Assembly: GCA_043228905.1 (NCBI GenBank)
Contig: JBHGNT010000014.1
Span: forward strand, 4,340,001 to 4,404,000
Source: Azolla caroliniana
Lineage: Eukaryota; Polypodiophyta
Reading direction: 5' to 3'
DNA length: 64,000 nucleotides
Shown: positions 41,106-53,185 of the stretch, in pieces
Layout: every line of letters starts with the position of its first letter
How positions within the stretch are numbered: position 1 is the first letter of the stretch
Translations under genes and position numbers: made by a program
Notes under the pieces: model-generated
The model's database searches: none
What the model was told of the DNA's origin: nothing
Seen by the model: only the letters and a program-made list of their open reading frames with translations

Positions 41106-42118
41106 GTAAGGTTGTTATAAACTATGTGTAGTGATCTCTTTCTCTTGGTTGTGTGCATTTGTATTTTTGTGATCCATTTTGTTGGAACTCTTGTTATTTA
41201 TGTGCACTTTCAAACATGAAAATAAGAAACTAGGGATTGGGAGACAATAAGGACATGCATTGCAATCAACCCAACATTCTGAAGTTGTATCTACTAAATT
41301 AGTGAAGGTGATGCATTCAAATGAACCCCTACATTATCCAATTTCATCTAGTAAAGCAATGAATATAGCAAGATTTGTAGGGTGCAATGGATAATAATAT
41401 TCACATGTTGCCATTGGTGTATAATCTCCTATATTATGTAGTTGCATATAGTGGCGTAATGCATATAGTGAGTTTTGAAAATCAGGTCCAATTGGGTAGT
41501 AAAATTCAAGACTCTTTCAAAATATGAGGGGTACACGGGTTCTCATATGTAATTTACTTGGAGAAATTTAAAATAAAAGCTTTGGGAGTTGTACATGTCA
41601 TTTGACTAAAACCTTGATGATTGAAATTTGGCTAGTTCATTTGGCTCATTCCTAAAACATTATATTAAACAATACAATGACTAAGAATAATCTTTCATTT
41701 GTTATGACGAATGACATGTAGGTTACTATGTACGATTAATATCCCCATATCTTTCTAATTGTTTCGAATTAATAAGAGATATGTTTTAGAAGAGTGGCAA
41801 ATGTTTGTGGATTTATGTGTGTTTAATGTATATAAATTAGCATATAACAATTGTTGTAAATGCTACTTACGTAGAGTACACACATATATACATGTCTCCA
41901 ATGACATTGAAGGGCCATTCGATCTCGTCTTTTTTCTTTAATCTCATTGAGCTTTCTTATATGTATCTACATGAAATATAGTTCAACTTGTTGGAATGCA
42001 TTGATTGTATTGCATGCTATGTATAGGTTATGTAGTAACAATATGTAAGATTAATATGTTGGTTCTCTATTGCATAATTACTTTTCTAATTCTTTGAAAG
42101 TTTTGGTGTGAGTAGGCA

Positions 42119-43396
42119 ATGTACATTCGTGTGAAGAGGAGAAAGACCACATATTTTGTCCAATGTAATCCTTCAGATACCATCCTACAAATAAAGCAAA
42201 ACTTGCAAAGCCTCACAGACAATCATGTGAGGAACCAACGATTGATCCTCCTCGACACTTATCACGTCCTTGATGATTCAAAGACACTTTCTCAACAACA
42301 GGTAAGATATTGAGCATCAAGTCTACTATCGACACTTAATGTAATGAATGTATTTACAAGCTTTTGTTTTATCTTTAAACTCAATTTTTATGGTACAATC
42401 TTATGGTACATCATTGATATTATCTTATCTTTTTTAGGCAAATCTGGTGAGCTCCCTCCCTTCATAGATCCTCTTACATCTTTAAACTGCAACCCCTTAT
42501 ATTGTTATTTTTAGAAACCAATGTAGAATCTCCAATCTTGGTACTAGAACCATTGATGCTTTAAATTTACTTTTTTAGATATTGTAGGAGGATACAGATA
42601 TGCCTCAATCACCCCATTTTTCAAAATATGCTCCATTTCTCTTTTATTTAACTATATTCAATTATTGATGCCCCAAACTATTTGCTTCTACATAATTAAC
42701 TTATTGACATTGTTCTTCACTTTTATCTCCTCATGCTAAGCAATAAGAATCGTTTCGTGGTGCCTCAAAATTGTGAACTAACATCCATGTATATTAAGTT
42801 ATGTCACGTCAATTCTTCATTAGGCTTGCAATAGAAAATTACATTATGGTACTTTAATGATAACAATGCATGTTATTGTTGTGGATAATTGATTATCTTC
42901 ACCACACAAAAACCTAACTCTATAGCAAGCCACACAATTCATGCATATCACTACATCAATTTTAACTCTATAGGGGATATCTATAAGCTTATATTTTCTA
43001 TCTTCATGTAATTGTGGAAATAAAGCATCTTCCGTTGGAAGGTTCTTTATGGTTTGCCATGATCCTCAATGATACCATAGCAATATTACATTATAGCGCA
43101 TGTTGACATTGACATTGCTCAAAGTATATCAAATTTGGTTGCATTTTTATATATCATTATATTATTTGTTGGTTTAATATTATTATTGATGTCCAAAACT
43201 TCATGACAGGTTGAGAATAACTCTATTGTAGCGTTGACTTTGCGCAAAAGTAAGATTGTAATTTTGTTAATGAATTTCATGAAAACATTTATGTGCAATT
43301 TTTTTATTCTAATATTTAGAATGTGTCTTTCTAATAGGCAATGGAGATTGGGAGGATATTCAGATTGACAATATGAACAATGATGATTCCGATTGA
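42119..43396 (+). CDS. Ubiquitin-like (Elongin-B-like) protein, 93 aa, three coding exons
   Basis: Host gene. Exon 1 is 42119-42301, exon 2 43210-43249, exon 3 43338-43396 (stop TGA 43394-43396). Introns are 42302-43209 (GTAAGA..GACAG) and 43250-43337 (GTAAGA..AATAG). Phases agree (0, then 1, giving a split Ser codon). The protein opens MYIRVKRRKTTYFVQC and has ILQIKQNLQSL and QRLILLDTYHVLDDSKTL, the beta-grasp pattern of ubiquitin-like domains. Exon 2 gives VENNSIVALTLRK and exon 3 an acidic tail GDWEDIQID. This matches what I know of small plant ubiquitin-like proteins related to Elongin B; it lacks a C-terminal GlyGly, so it is probably a binding module and not a conjugated tag. A Cullin/SOCS-box-type partner role is inference. 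The ATG follows an AG (42114-42115), so a 5' UTR intron is likely. Confidence 0.85.
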
Positions 43397-43436
43397 TAAC
43401 AATTATTCCACTCTTCATGCTTTTATTATAGTTCAA

Positions 43437-43442
43437 AATAAA
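43437..43442 (+). terminator. AATAAA polyadenylation signal of the ubiquitin-like gene
   Basis: AATAAA, 41 bp after the stop codon, in AT-rich context. The position fits a short 3' UTR. Confidence 0.6.
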
Positions 43443-43619
43443 GTTAAAATGTGCATCTTCAAGACAATATTTGGCATTTCTAAGAATATCAATTCTAAAT
43501 ACTTTGTATGTACATAAATTTGTAAACTTTAGTTTATGTCTTTCTATATATACATCCCATAAAACCTTGTTTACGTAGTTGTGTCCGTTCTATATATGTA
43601 CCCTTTTCTTTTGGCGTGA

Positions 43620-43905
43620 TCAATATAAATTTACATATAATTTGGTTAAGTCTTATCACTTTGAACATGGAACTGCTTTCTCGTGAATAGTATGTATTCG
43701 TATATACATAAGCAGTTGCACATACATAGTCACAAAAATTTATCTTTCCATGCAAGTTAATATATGTAAACTCATCAAGATATATTTACATATAATTTGG
43801 TTAAATCATGTCCCTACAAACAAAACAATTGCTTTCTTGTGTATATAGTATGTATATGCACACAAGCACATGCATATGCATAGTCACATAGACCTATTCA
43901 TGCAA
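43620..43905 (+). repeat. 156-bp tandem duplication
   Basis: tttacatataatttggttaa occurs at 43630 and 43786. Both copies continue with a gctttctcgtga / gctttcttgtgt phrase, tagtatgtat and acatagtcaca. Diverged, non-coding. Confidence 0.7.
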
Positions 43906-44251
43906 ATTGTGTTGTATCCACACATCAATTTGTGGTAAGACATATAGGTCAAATATATATCCATTGGGAAAAAGTTTGTATGAAATATTAGGGAATTATA
44001 CCAATTGTACAAATACTAACATAGAGAAGAATATGCTCTTTAATTACTTTTAAAGAATGATGTCTCGTAATTGTTCTAATTGTAAGCAAGTAAAATATGA
44101 ATTATGAGTAGCATTATGAACTTCCCAACATTACATAACAACTAAGTTAACCCATTTATTCTTCATTAGATAATGGGTTTTCTATTAATATTTAGTTTTT
44201 TTTAAGGGAGTACAACCTGAATTCACACTATGATTGGCTCCTAAGTACTAT
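43906..44251. other. AT-rich DNA, nothing recognised
   Basis: No gene or repeat boundary seen. Confidence 0.5.
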
Positions 44252-44256
44252 CTCAT

Positions 44257-44542
44257 TGATCACGGATATGTGCGGAGAACGTTTGAGGACTTGTCTAGAA
44301 GTGCTCAACAAACAACACAGAAAATGATGAAAACAAGAAGATAGACACGCTCTTAAGCTTTAATGGAAGTTTTGTTATTTCTGTTCTCTCTAACTCTCTC
44401 TCTTAGAGACTCTAGATATAAGAATGATCAAACTGCATGTATTCAACGTTAGGTTAGGGCCTATTAACTCAAGCCCTAACTATTGGACATGTTCACATTA
44501 GTAAGGATACAAAGTGGAAGGAGTTGGCCTTTTATGCCAACA
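44257..44542 (-). mobile_element. Copia solo LTR (286 bp) with target duplication
   Basis: On the minus strand it starts TGTTGGCATAAAAGGCCAAC and ends CGTGATCA. It is flanked by perfect CTCAT repeats (44252-44256, 44543-44547) with no internal region, so it is the product of LTR-LTR recombination. It aligns along its length with the LTR at 55444-55764 (shared: ttccactttgtatcc, aacttccattaaagct, ttctgtgttgtttg). Confidence 0.85.
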
Positions 44543-44547
44543 CTCAT

Positions 44548-45109
44548 ATCATGTGTCACATTGTGAATTAGGTGAAATTACTTAGAATCAAGCAATAGTA
44601 GCAAGATATTTTGGAGTCTCCCAAACCTCATAGACAATCCAAACAAACACTAACTAAAAAACTTCAAGAGGGAATGGAATATACCATAATGAATTGGTTG
44701 GATGTTTCCATCAAACCAATACACTTCATTAAAATGTACCTATCCATGGATAAATTTGCAATTCCATGTGCAAATGTTCAGTTAACATTGTTGGTAGATT
44801 CTAACTAAGAGTTGAAAATAGATTTAGACTCACATCATGCTTGATTTGATGGTGAGGCATTGAGGTGTGGTTCAAAATAAGAATCTGTGTCAAAAGGAGA
44901 CCATTTTTTTATTTCTATTTATTATTAGAGAATCCATAGATAGAATAACAATAAAACATGTAGTCAAAAGGTATATTTCTAGTAAAGTGCATAAAGTAAT
45001 TCTCTAGGAATCCCATAGTAGGATCATAGATTGACCCATGCGTGAAATTCGTAGTATTCGACATCCGTAATATTCGAGAATACAAAATGACCCCAAGAAT
45101 ATTACGGAA
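44548..45109. other. AT-rich DNA, one unexplained 65-codon ORF
   Basis: An ORF at 44611-44808 (MESPKPHRQSKQTLTKKLQE start) has no motif I recognise and no splice or promoter context. I do not call it a gene. Confidence 0.4.
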
Positions 45110-45860
45110 CCATTCGTTTATTTATTTATTATTTAAAAAAACAAATATTTTTACATCTACTATATAAAAATATTACTCTAAGTTCCCCTTTGTAATGTCA
45201 AGAGAGTAAAAGATGGGGAATTAATGAACCTTTTATTTATTATTTATTTTTTGTTTTTTACTAAAAATAAAACAAATACTTTTAAGTTTTTCATCTACAT
45301 ATTATAAGAATATTATTGGTGTGAGGTCCCCTTTTTAATGTGAGATAAAAAAATGAAATTTTATGAGAACCTTTTATTTATTATATATATATATATATAT
45401 ATTGTTTTATTAAAAACTAAAACATATACATTTAAGTTTTATATATATTATAAAAATATTATTAGTGTGAGTTCCCATTTTTAATGTGAGATAAAAATAT
45501 GAAATTTATGGGAGCCTTTTAATAATTTACATATATTTATTTATTTTTTGTTTTATTAAAAAATAAAACAAATACATTTAAGTTTTATATATATTATAAA
45601 AACATTATCACTATGAGGTTCCCTTTTAATAATAAAAATATCAATTTTTGTGGGAGAGTAAAAAGTGGGGAATTAATGATCCTTTTATTTATTATTTATT
45701 ATTATTTTTATATTTATTAAAAATAATACAAATACTTTTAAGTTTTAAGTTTTTCATCTATTATATAAAAATATTATTTAGTGTAAGTCTCCTTTTTAAT
45801 TTGAAGTTAAATATCCCCTATTTAATGTGAAAGTCTCTTTGTTATATTATATATATATTA
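45110..45860 (+). repeat. Diverged AT-rich tandem repeat, about five units of 125-165 bp
   Basis: ccttttatttatt recurs near 45228, 45367, 45512 (as ccttttaataatt) and 45679. Each is followed by acaaatac..ttaagtttt, an atattataa-type block and a tccc(c)tttttaatgtgag phrase. Unit length varies because of TA/T expansions, including a pure TA run at 45384-45401. Confidence 0.7.
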
Positions 45861-46030
45861 GAAACTAAAAAGTATGAACTCTTTTTTTTCTTTTTCTTTT
45901 TTAACGAATATTTTTCATGCATTGTTATGCGTATTCGTATGCATTCGTTTGGTAACCCCCCACGAATGCGAATATGTCAATCTATGAGTAGGATATATGG
46001 TGATCACATTCGAGGAGAAATTACAAGGTA

Positions 46031-46172
46031 ACATATTTTGCAAGTTGGCTTGTGGTTGTTGTAAATAATTACGAGTGTAATTATGTAGTGCAAAACTAGA
46101 TGTCTGATTTAGAAGGTACACAACTGTCCTGAGTGCTTCGGCCCAATAGAACTTGAGCATGCTCTTTTGTTC
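46031..46172 (-). pseudogene. Copia integrase fragment
   Basis: The minus strand encodes EQKSMLKFYWAEALRTVVYL then LNQTS, the conserved block after the catalytic Glu in Copia integrases. About 45 codons only, with no flanking pol. Confidence 0.6.
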
Positions 46173-46400
46173 TAGATTTATTATTTCACTTAGGAAATCC
46201 ATGTATATTCTAGATTTCTCTAGAACATTCTCGAAATGTCAAGAGTACTCCTAAGCATACTATAAAAAGAGGGACATGACATTATTGAGAACCAATTTGG
46301 TTCAACGCCCGTCTTAAGCCTCCTAGCTATTCTTGTATATTCTCTTCATATAATATAATATATTGTTTGTGTTCATTCTCTCTCTCTCTCTCTCTCTCTC
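46173..46400 (+). repeat. Gypsy LTR fragment (partner of 58550-58800)
   Basis: aatccatgtatattctagat, a TATA-like ctataaaaagaggg (46260-46273), accaatttggttcaacgcc, ttaagcctcctag and a CT run (46378-46400) match, inverted, the LTR beside the minus-strand Gypsy gag at 58550-58800. Its ends were not resolved. Confidence 0.65.
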
Positions 46401-46985
46401 ATGAGGACCACAATAAAGTAATACGCCAAGAAATATGGCATATTTACACTCGGTATAAATGGATCACTCCACTAGAGCCACTCCCATCTAAAATGTTGTA
46501 CTATAAGGAACACTTCATGCATTTCTCTAAGTTAGGTTTTATTACATGGCCAAAATATCTAGATGTATTCTTACCACATGCACTAAGGGTTGCCATTGGA
46601 CAACGTAGAATATCATCTCACCAACTTGAGATTGAAAATGGTCGTACTAATGGAGTCCTTAGGGAGGAAAGGATATGTAGGTTATGCCACATAAAGATAG
46701 AGGATGAGTACCACTTTACATGCAAGTGTCCCACCTACGCCGAGATAAGGGCAAAATACCAAGACATACTTGGTTCCTCTCCTACCCTCCCCAAACTATT
46801 AGATTCTCTAGATATAAAGAAATTAGGCAGATACATCCTAGAGCTAAAACAACACAGAGAGAATAAGTTACAAAATGCTGACAATAATGTTGCTAATGTT
46901 CACCAACATGTAAGAAATGAAGTTTTTCAGGAACAGGGGGAGACAACAAATGTTGACACACCTGCACCACAAGGTCGGAACGAGC
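46401..46985 (+). pseudogene. Open fragment with LINE-type C-terminal Cys/His module
   Basis: An open frame of about 190 codons includes PHALRVAIGQRRISSHQLEI and a CRLCH..EDEYHF..KCPTY segment (46676-46740), which resembles the C-terminal zinc-binding part of non-LTR retrotransposon polyproteins. It then turns polar. No start is convincing (the frame enters from an LTR CT run), and it runs in frame into Copia RT text at about 46985. Probably a LINE 3' fragment; an unrelated host gene fragment cannot be excluded. Confidence 0.5.
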
Positions 46986-47760
46986 CAATTAGTATTTTGT
47001 TATATATGGATTATTTAGTTATCTCCGGTGGAGACCTGGAGGAAATGAGCCGTGTCAAGTCTTAGTTGGCAGCATCATTCGAGATGAAGGACTTGGGGGA
47101 CCTTCACTACTTCCTCAAGATTGAAGTGATCCGCACCCTGGAAGGCATATTGATCAACTAATGACAATGTGTGTTGAATATGCTCTTCAAGTTCGACATG
47201 ATGGATTGTAAATCCGTTTGGACTCCTCTTGATAGGAATGTCAAGCTTCACCATGGATCGGGATAGTTTGCAACGCGACATGGTTCCGATAGATTATTGG
47301 AAGCCTCATTTATTTGACGATCATCCGGTCGGACCTCAGTTATCCACTGTATTTAATCAATCAATTCATGTCGCAACAGACATCTGATCAGCTTTAGTGC
47401 ACGCATCAGATATTGCATTACGTGAGTGGCACGAAGGATCGTGGGATTTTGTATCAGACAGGTGTAACTGAACAATTAGTCGGTTATATGGATGATGATT
47501 GGGCCAAAAGCGCAAGTGATCGCTAATCAACATCTGGATATGCTTTCTCCTTGGGGAGTGCAATAAGAACTAGCCAACAATAGCATTGTCAAGCATCGAG
47601 GTAGAGTACAAAGGAGCGTCAATCAATGTGCAAAGGCATATGGCTCAAGCGGCTGCAAAAAAGGATCTACAGGTGGAGGTTGCCGATCTGACAATGATAT
47701 ATCGTGACAACCTCAACAACATCTAACTTGCTACGAACCACATCTTTGAAGTACTTGTAA
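46986..47760 (+). pseudogene. Copia RT/RNase H relic
   Basis: ISILLYMDYLVISGGDLEEM is a decayed YVDD block (the first Asp of the pair is kept, the second is Tyr). FEMKDLGDLHYFLKIEVI follows (47079-47132), then scattered RNase H text. Many stops and shifts. Related to the Copia pol end at 27591-28590. Confidence 0.65.
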
Positions 47761-48200
47761 GTACTTCAGTCAGCCTATGTCCGAGACTTGTATAAAGAGT
47801 GCTGACTAAGCATATTTTGACGTAAAGAGTCTTATTTTTTTGAAATTGAGTTTTGGTTGTTTGCTCACTCTTTCTCTCTCGCTCTCTCCCCCTATGGACT
47901 TTTTATTCTCAGTGTTTACCTAATTGTGTGTTGTTGTTTGGTCGAGCCGACCGTGTCTTGTGTACGAGCTTCAACATCTAATTCTTTTCAGGTCGTTGAT
48001 GTAAATGCCCTGATCTTTCAAAATCCTTTTGAGCCATGAGACTTCACATACAACCACGGTTAGCTGCTTCTTGTTGCTCCATGATATGGATGCTTCTTTC
48101 TACTGGTTGACTGTGCTGTTGGCATTGTACTTCACCTTGTATATTTATCTACGACCAATTTCTTTCTTGTGAGGTGATGTTGAACAAGGTCCCGTATTTT
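47761..48200. other. Non-coding, possible LTR debris
   Basis: A tgtataaagagtgctgac phrase near 47790 and a CT run near 47868-47890 suggest an old LTR of the relic to its left; no boundaries were found. Confidence 0.4.
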
Positions 48201-48458
48201 TGTTAGGAATATGTCCCTCCTCTGGGAGAAGTTGATAGTCAGTGTCTATGAGAGAAGACGACAGTTGAACAGAGACAAGCCAAACACTGGATGGTCAGTC
48301 GGATCGACCAGTGAGTCGATAGGGTTGTCGATTACTCTGAAGGAGATATTAGAGAGAGTTGACTACATCATGGATGCTCCAGATTAAGGAGAAGATTGAC
48401 TAGTTGGGTCGACTGGATAGCCGACATGGGAGTAGGCTAGTTGGGCCGACTAGAGAAT

Positions 48459-48722
48459 TGTTGAACACAGTGCTCGGCCACCACCGAGGAATAGGATCAA
48501 CTCACAAAAAACAGGAAATACAAAATGCACGAAGACAATAGAGAGAAGAGTACACAGGATGTTTTACGTGGAAAACCCTAAATGGGAAAAAACCACGGGA
48601 GTCCTCGAACTCCAACTATCACTATAAACAGAGATGTACAATGGTGAAGCTACAAGGCAACAACCTTGAGCTCACTGTCTTCGCCACAGGCGGCGGTAAT
48701 ACACAGAGGCAACGACCTCTTC

Positions 48723-48758
<36 letters not shown>

Positions 48759-49105
48759 TGCTCACTTAGCTCCCTCTAAGTGGAAAACCAGAAAAATGAG
48801 TAACAACTACAAAACTGTTTGCCCTAAGTCATATTTATACACATATGACTTTCGGGCTATTTACAAATATAGCCTCAAGGGCCCTTGGCAAACATATTCA
48901 CAAATATGTCCCCGCATCCGGATCTCTCTCCGGGTACATTCGTCATCCGGCTCCGTAGCCGGGGTCTTCATCATCCGGATCCGGAACCGGGTCTTCATCA
49001 TCCGGCTCCGAAACCGGGTCTTCATCATCCGGCTCCGGAACCGGGTCTTCATTCCCGATTCCCGGACATCTGACCATCCCATCCGGAGGGACCGTAATCC
49101 CAACA
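48459..49105 (-). repeat. 3' LTR of nested Copia element (647 bp)
   Basis: TG..CA ends; on the minus strand TGTTGGGATTACGGTCCCTC to CTGTGTTCAACA. It has a CT run at 48725-48755. Four 27-28-bp CCGG-rich minirepeats lie at about 48935-49045, in an order different from the partner LTR. Confidence 0.9.
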
Positions 49106-52100
49106 AACTCCCCCTTCACTTCGGCATGGGATGTCTTTCCAGTCCGACCCTCTTCCGGCACGCTTTCCAGTCCGACCCTCGTCCGTGTGGATCTTCGTCA
49201 GCACGAACTCCTGGTCTTCTATCCTTTCCCGGATCCAGTGATATCTTCGCTGGATGTGCTTCGTCCGGGAGTGATAGGCCGCGTTCTTCGCAAGGTGGAT
49301 GGCACTCTGACTGTCGCAGTAGAGTCGGTACTCCTCCTGCCGGATACCGAGCTCTCTAATGAAGTCCTTCATCCATATTATTTCCTTGCCGGCTTCAACA
49401 GCCGCCATGTACTCCGCCTCCGTGGTTGACAATGCAACCGTCTTCTGCAGCCTCGACTGCCACGAAACAGCTCCCCCTGCATACGTCATCACATACCCTG
49501 ATGTGGACTGGCTGGTATTTGCATCAGCCGACATATCCGAATCGGTAAAGCCGTCGAGTTCGGGCTTACCGGAGCCGAATCGGAGGCAGCGTTTGCCGTG
49601 CCCTTCAGGTATCGGAGTATCCACTTGGCCGCGTTCCAGTGCTCTTTGCCGGGATTGCTAATGTACCGGCTCACCACTCCGACTGCATATCCTATGTCCG
49701 GTCTTGTACACACCATTGCGTACATCAAGCTTCCGACGGCAGAGGCATATGGTACTTTCATCATGTCCTCCTTCTCAGCCTTTGTCTTGGGGCTTTGCTT
49801 GCTGGACAACTTGCAGTTTGCCGGGAGGGTTGACCTGACCGGTCTTGCTTCCGACATGTTGAACCGGTGAAGCACCTTTGTCACGTACTTCTCCTGTGAC
49901 AGCCACAACTGCTTCTTCTTCCGGTCCCGGATGATGTGCATCCCTAGTATTTGCCTCGCCGGACCCAGGTCCTTCATTGAGAAGGTTCGGTGAAGCGCTT
50001 TCTTCAGCATCCGTATCTTGACCTGGTCCCGTCCGACGATCAACATGTCGTCCACGTATAGGAGGAGTATTAGAAAGTCTCCTCCTTCGAACTTCTTCAC
50101 AAACACGCAGTGATCGGACTGCGTTTTGTGGTACCCTTCGTCGGTCATGAAAGAGTCGAACTTCCGGTACCATTGCCGGGGAGCCTACTTCAGTCCGTAA
50201 AGGCTCTTCTTCAACTGGCATACCAGGTGCTCCTTCCCTTTCTTCTTGAATCCTTCCGGTTGCTGCATGTAGATTTCTTCTTCGAGGTCACCGTGAAGGA
50301 ATGCCGTCTTCACGTCCATCTGTTCTACCTCGAGGTCCATGCTTGCCGCTATGCTCAGCACCGTCCGGATGGAGGTCATCTTCACTACCGGGGCAAATAT
50401 CTCGTCGAAGTCGACGCCCTTCTTCTGCTGGAACCCCTTCACCACGATCCTGGCTTTGTATCTCGGGGGGTTTCCGGCATCTCCCGGTTTCAGCTTGAAC
50501 ACCCACTTGTTTCGAAGTGCCCGCTTTCCTTTCGGCAACTCCACAAGTTCATATGTGTGGTTCTCATGCAGGGAATCCATCTCCTCCTGCATGGCACTTA
50601 ACCACCTGCGGCTATGGGTGTCAAGCTTTGCTTCTTCAAAACTCTCCGGCTCCCCCTCGTCGGTTAGCAGCACGTGCTCTGGTTCCGGAAATCTCCGGGG
50701 GGCCCTTCTCTCTCTTAGAGGATATCTCCGTTCCGGAGCTTCGGTAACCGGCTCCTCCGTTTCCTCTTCATCCGAATCCATTTCGGGATCGGGGCCGGTT
50801 CCGGTATCAGTTTCATCTTCCTCGGCCGGTTCTGTTTCTTCACCGTCTTCGGCCGGATCCTCGAGTGCTAACCGGTCCCTTGCCGGTCGGGACTGCTCCT
50901 CGTAGAGTTGATCCTCACCGGTCGACTTGGAGCTCTTCATCTTCTTCTCCGACTCCCAGTCGGCGAGTGTCTTGTCCTCCATGAAGATGATATCACGACT
51001 CCGGAATATCTTTTTGTCGACCGGGTCCCATACTCGGTAGCCGAACTCGTCATCGCCGTAACCGAGGAATATGCATGGCCGGGTCTTTGGATCTAGCTTT
51101 CCTCTCCGGTCCTTTGCCACATGCACATATGCGAGACACCCGAACACCTTCAGATGCCGGTAGGATACTTCCCTACTGGTCCACACTCTCTGCGGCGTGT
51201 CTCCGTCCAAAGGTACTGAGGGTGATCTGTTTATCACGTATGTCGCCGTCGACATTGCCTCAGCCCAAAACCCCTTGGGTAATTTCGCATGCGCCAGCAT
51301 ACTCCGGACCCTCTCCATTATGGTCCGGTTCATCCTCTCGGCCAGCCCGTTCAGTTCCGGCGTCTTCGGCACAGTAAACTCGAGCCGGATTCCCTTCGAG
51401 CGACAATACTCCTGGAACTGCCCCCGGTATTCCCCTCCGTTATCCGCTCGTATCGCTTTCAGCTTCTTGCCGGATTCCCTTTCCACTCTCGCGTGGAGTT
51501 CTTTGAAGACGCACAACACTTGGTCCTTTGTCTTCAACGGTGCCGTCCACAACTTCCGGCTGTGGTCATCAATGAATGTCACGAAGTACTGGGCTCCGCC
51601 ATGTGACTTCGTTTCTACTTGACACACGTCAGTGTGCACCAACTCCAATGGTGCGCTACGTCTCGTCGGTGGCCTTGAGTGGAAGGAGGTTCGGTTTTGC
51701 TTACCGGCCAGGCAATCGGTGCACTTCTCCAGGTGCACATGCTTCACTGGAATAAGGTTGTCTTCTGCAAGCCTCTTCATCCCCTTCTCACTCATGTGGC
51801 ACAGTCTCTTGTGCCACAACTCACCGGCAGTGTCGGCTGCCACGTTCAACTCCTCCGGACACAACCAGGCACTCATAAGGTACAGTGTGTTGACTTTCCG
51901 GGCCCGAGCCACTATCAGGCTCCCCTTGCTGAACTTCATTACGCCGTTCCGGATGCTACCTGTGTAGCCTTCATCGTCTAGCCTCCCGGCCGAAATCAGG
52001 TTCAATCGAACCTCCGGAACGTGTCGGACATCCTTCAGCAACATTTTGCATCCGGTCGAGGTTGTCAACCACACGTATCCTATGCCGGCAATCCGGCACG

Positions 52101-53154
52101 TACCTTCATTTCCCATCCGAACACAGCCATGCTCACCGGCTGTGTAGGATGAGAAGTATCTTCTTTCCGGGGTCAGGTGGAACGACGCTCCGGAATCGAC
52201 CACCCAGGTAGTCTCATCGCCGGCAATGTTTAGTTCACCTTCTTCGGTGATGAGCATGATCTCCTCTTCACTTGCCGCGAGTGCCGTCGTTCCTTTCCGG
52301 TCCTGCCCTCGCCGATCCGAACCATTCCGGTCCGTGGCTCCCCGGTATGCACCGTTTCGCTCCGGTGACTTCTTCGAATCGGTACCGTCGGTTCCTTTGT
52401 CTTTCCGGAAATGCCGACAGTTCTTCTGGAAGTGCCCCGGCTTCCCACAGTAGAAGCATGTAGGTCTTCCCCTCGACTGCGACCGTGTCCCTGACTTCTC
52501 CCGTCTTTGCGGACTCCGGTTCCGTTGTCTTTCCCGTTCCGATTCGGTAAGCAGCGCCTTCGAGTCGGAGGCCGGTTCTTTGTCTCTCCGATGCGCTTCT
52601 TCATTTAGAATACTTGTCTTTACCGTTAGTAAAGACAAGTTCTCTTCCTTACAGGAGGTGCTGAGAGTAACTACCAAGTTCTCCCAGCTCTCCGGAAGGG
52701 TACACATCAGCATGATGGCTTGCATTGCGTCATCCAACGGGAACTTGATCGCCGCAAGCTGGTTCACGAATCCCATGAACGTGCTGACGTGTTCGACCAT
52801 GCTCTCGCCGTCCCGGTACTTAAGATTCACTATCTTCCTCATCAGGGAGGTCCGGGTCAGAGCATTCTTCCTCTCATACAGTCCGGACAGCTTCTGCCAC
52901 ATCTCATAGGCGTTTGTATCGTTCGCCACATGTTGCAGAACACTTACATCGACATATTGCCGGATCATCGCTACGGCTTTCCGGTTCAGGAGCTTCCACT
53001 CCGACTCTATTACCCCCTTGGGTATCTCGGCATTGTCGATCGGTTCATACAGGTCTCGGACGATGAGAAGGTCTTCCATCTTTATCTTCCAGTCGGCGTA
53101 GTTCTGTGAGTTCAACACCATCATGCCCGGAGGCCCACTACCGCCGCCTTCCAT
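49106..53154 (-). pseudogene. Copia gag-pol, sister of the intact copy, disabled
   Basis: It starts at the ATG at 53154 (MEGGGSGPPGMMVL). Gag, the CCHC knuckle (CFYCGKPGHFQKNC), protease VDSGAS, integrase (HTDV, ADNGGEY, LAERMNR) and the first part of RT are open to 50188. A TAG at 50185-50187 replaces the Gln of the YGLKQAP block. RT then continues with YVDDMLIVG to a one-base deletion near 49589-49591 (LRYLKGTA block), and RNase H continues in another frame. The last 18 or so residues are lost in a small rearrangement around 49141-49185, where a gtcggactggaaag phrase is doubled. Catalytic residues are otherwise present. It is non-functional but recently so. Confidence 0.9.
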
Positions 53155-53170
53155 TTTCTGTGTTACCGTC

Positions 53171-53182
53171 GCTCTGATACCA
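53171..53182 (-). other. Primer binding site (initiator-Met tRNA)
   Basis: The minus strand reads TGGTATCAGAGC, three bases inside the 5' LTR, exactly as in the intact sister element. Confidence 0.9.
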
Positions 53183-53185
53183 CTT

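Noticed and set aside
44611-44808. 65-codon ORF
   Set aside because: No motif, homologue or splice context that I recognise; its length is expected by chance.
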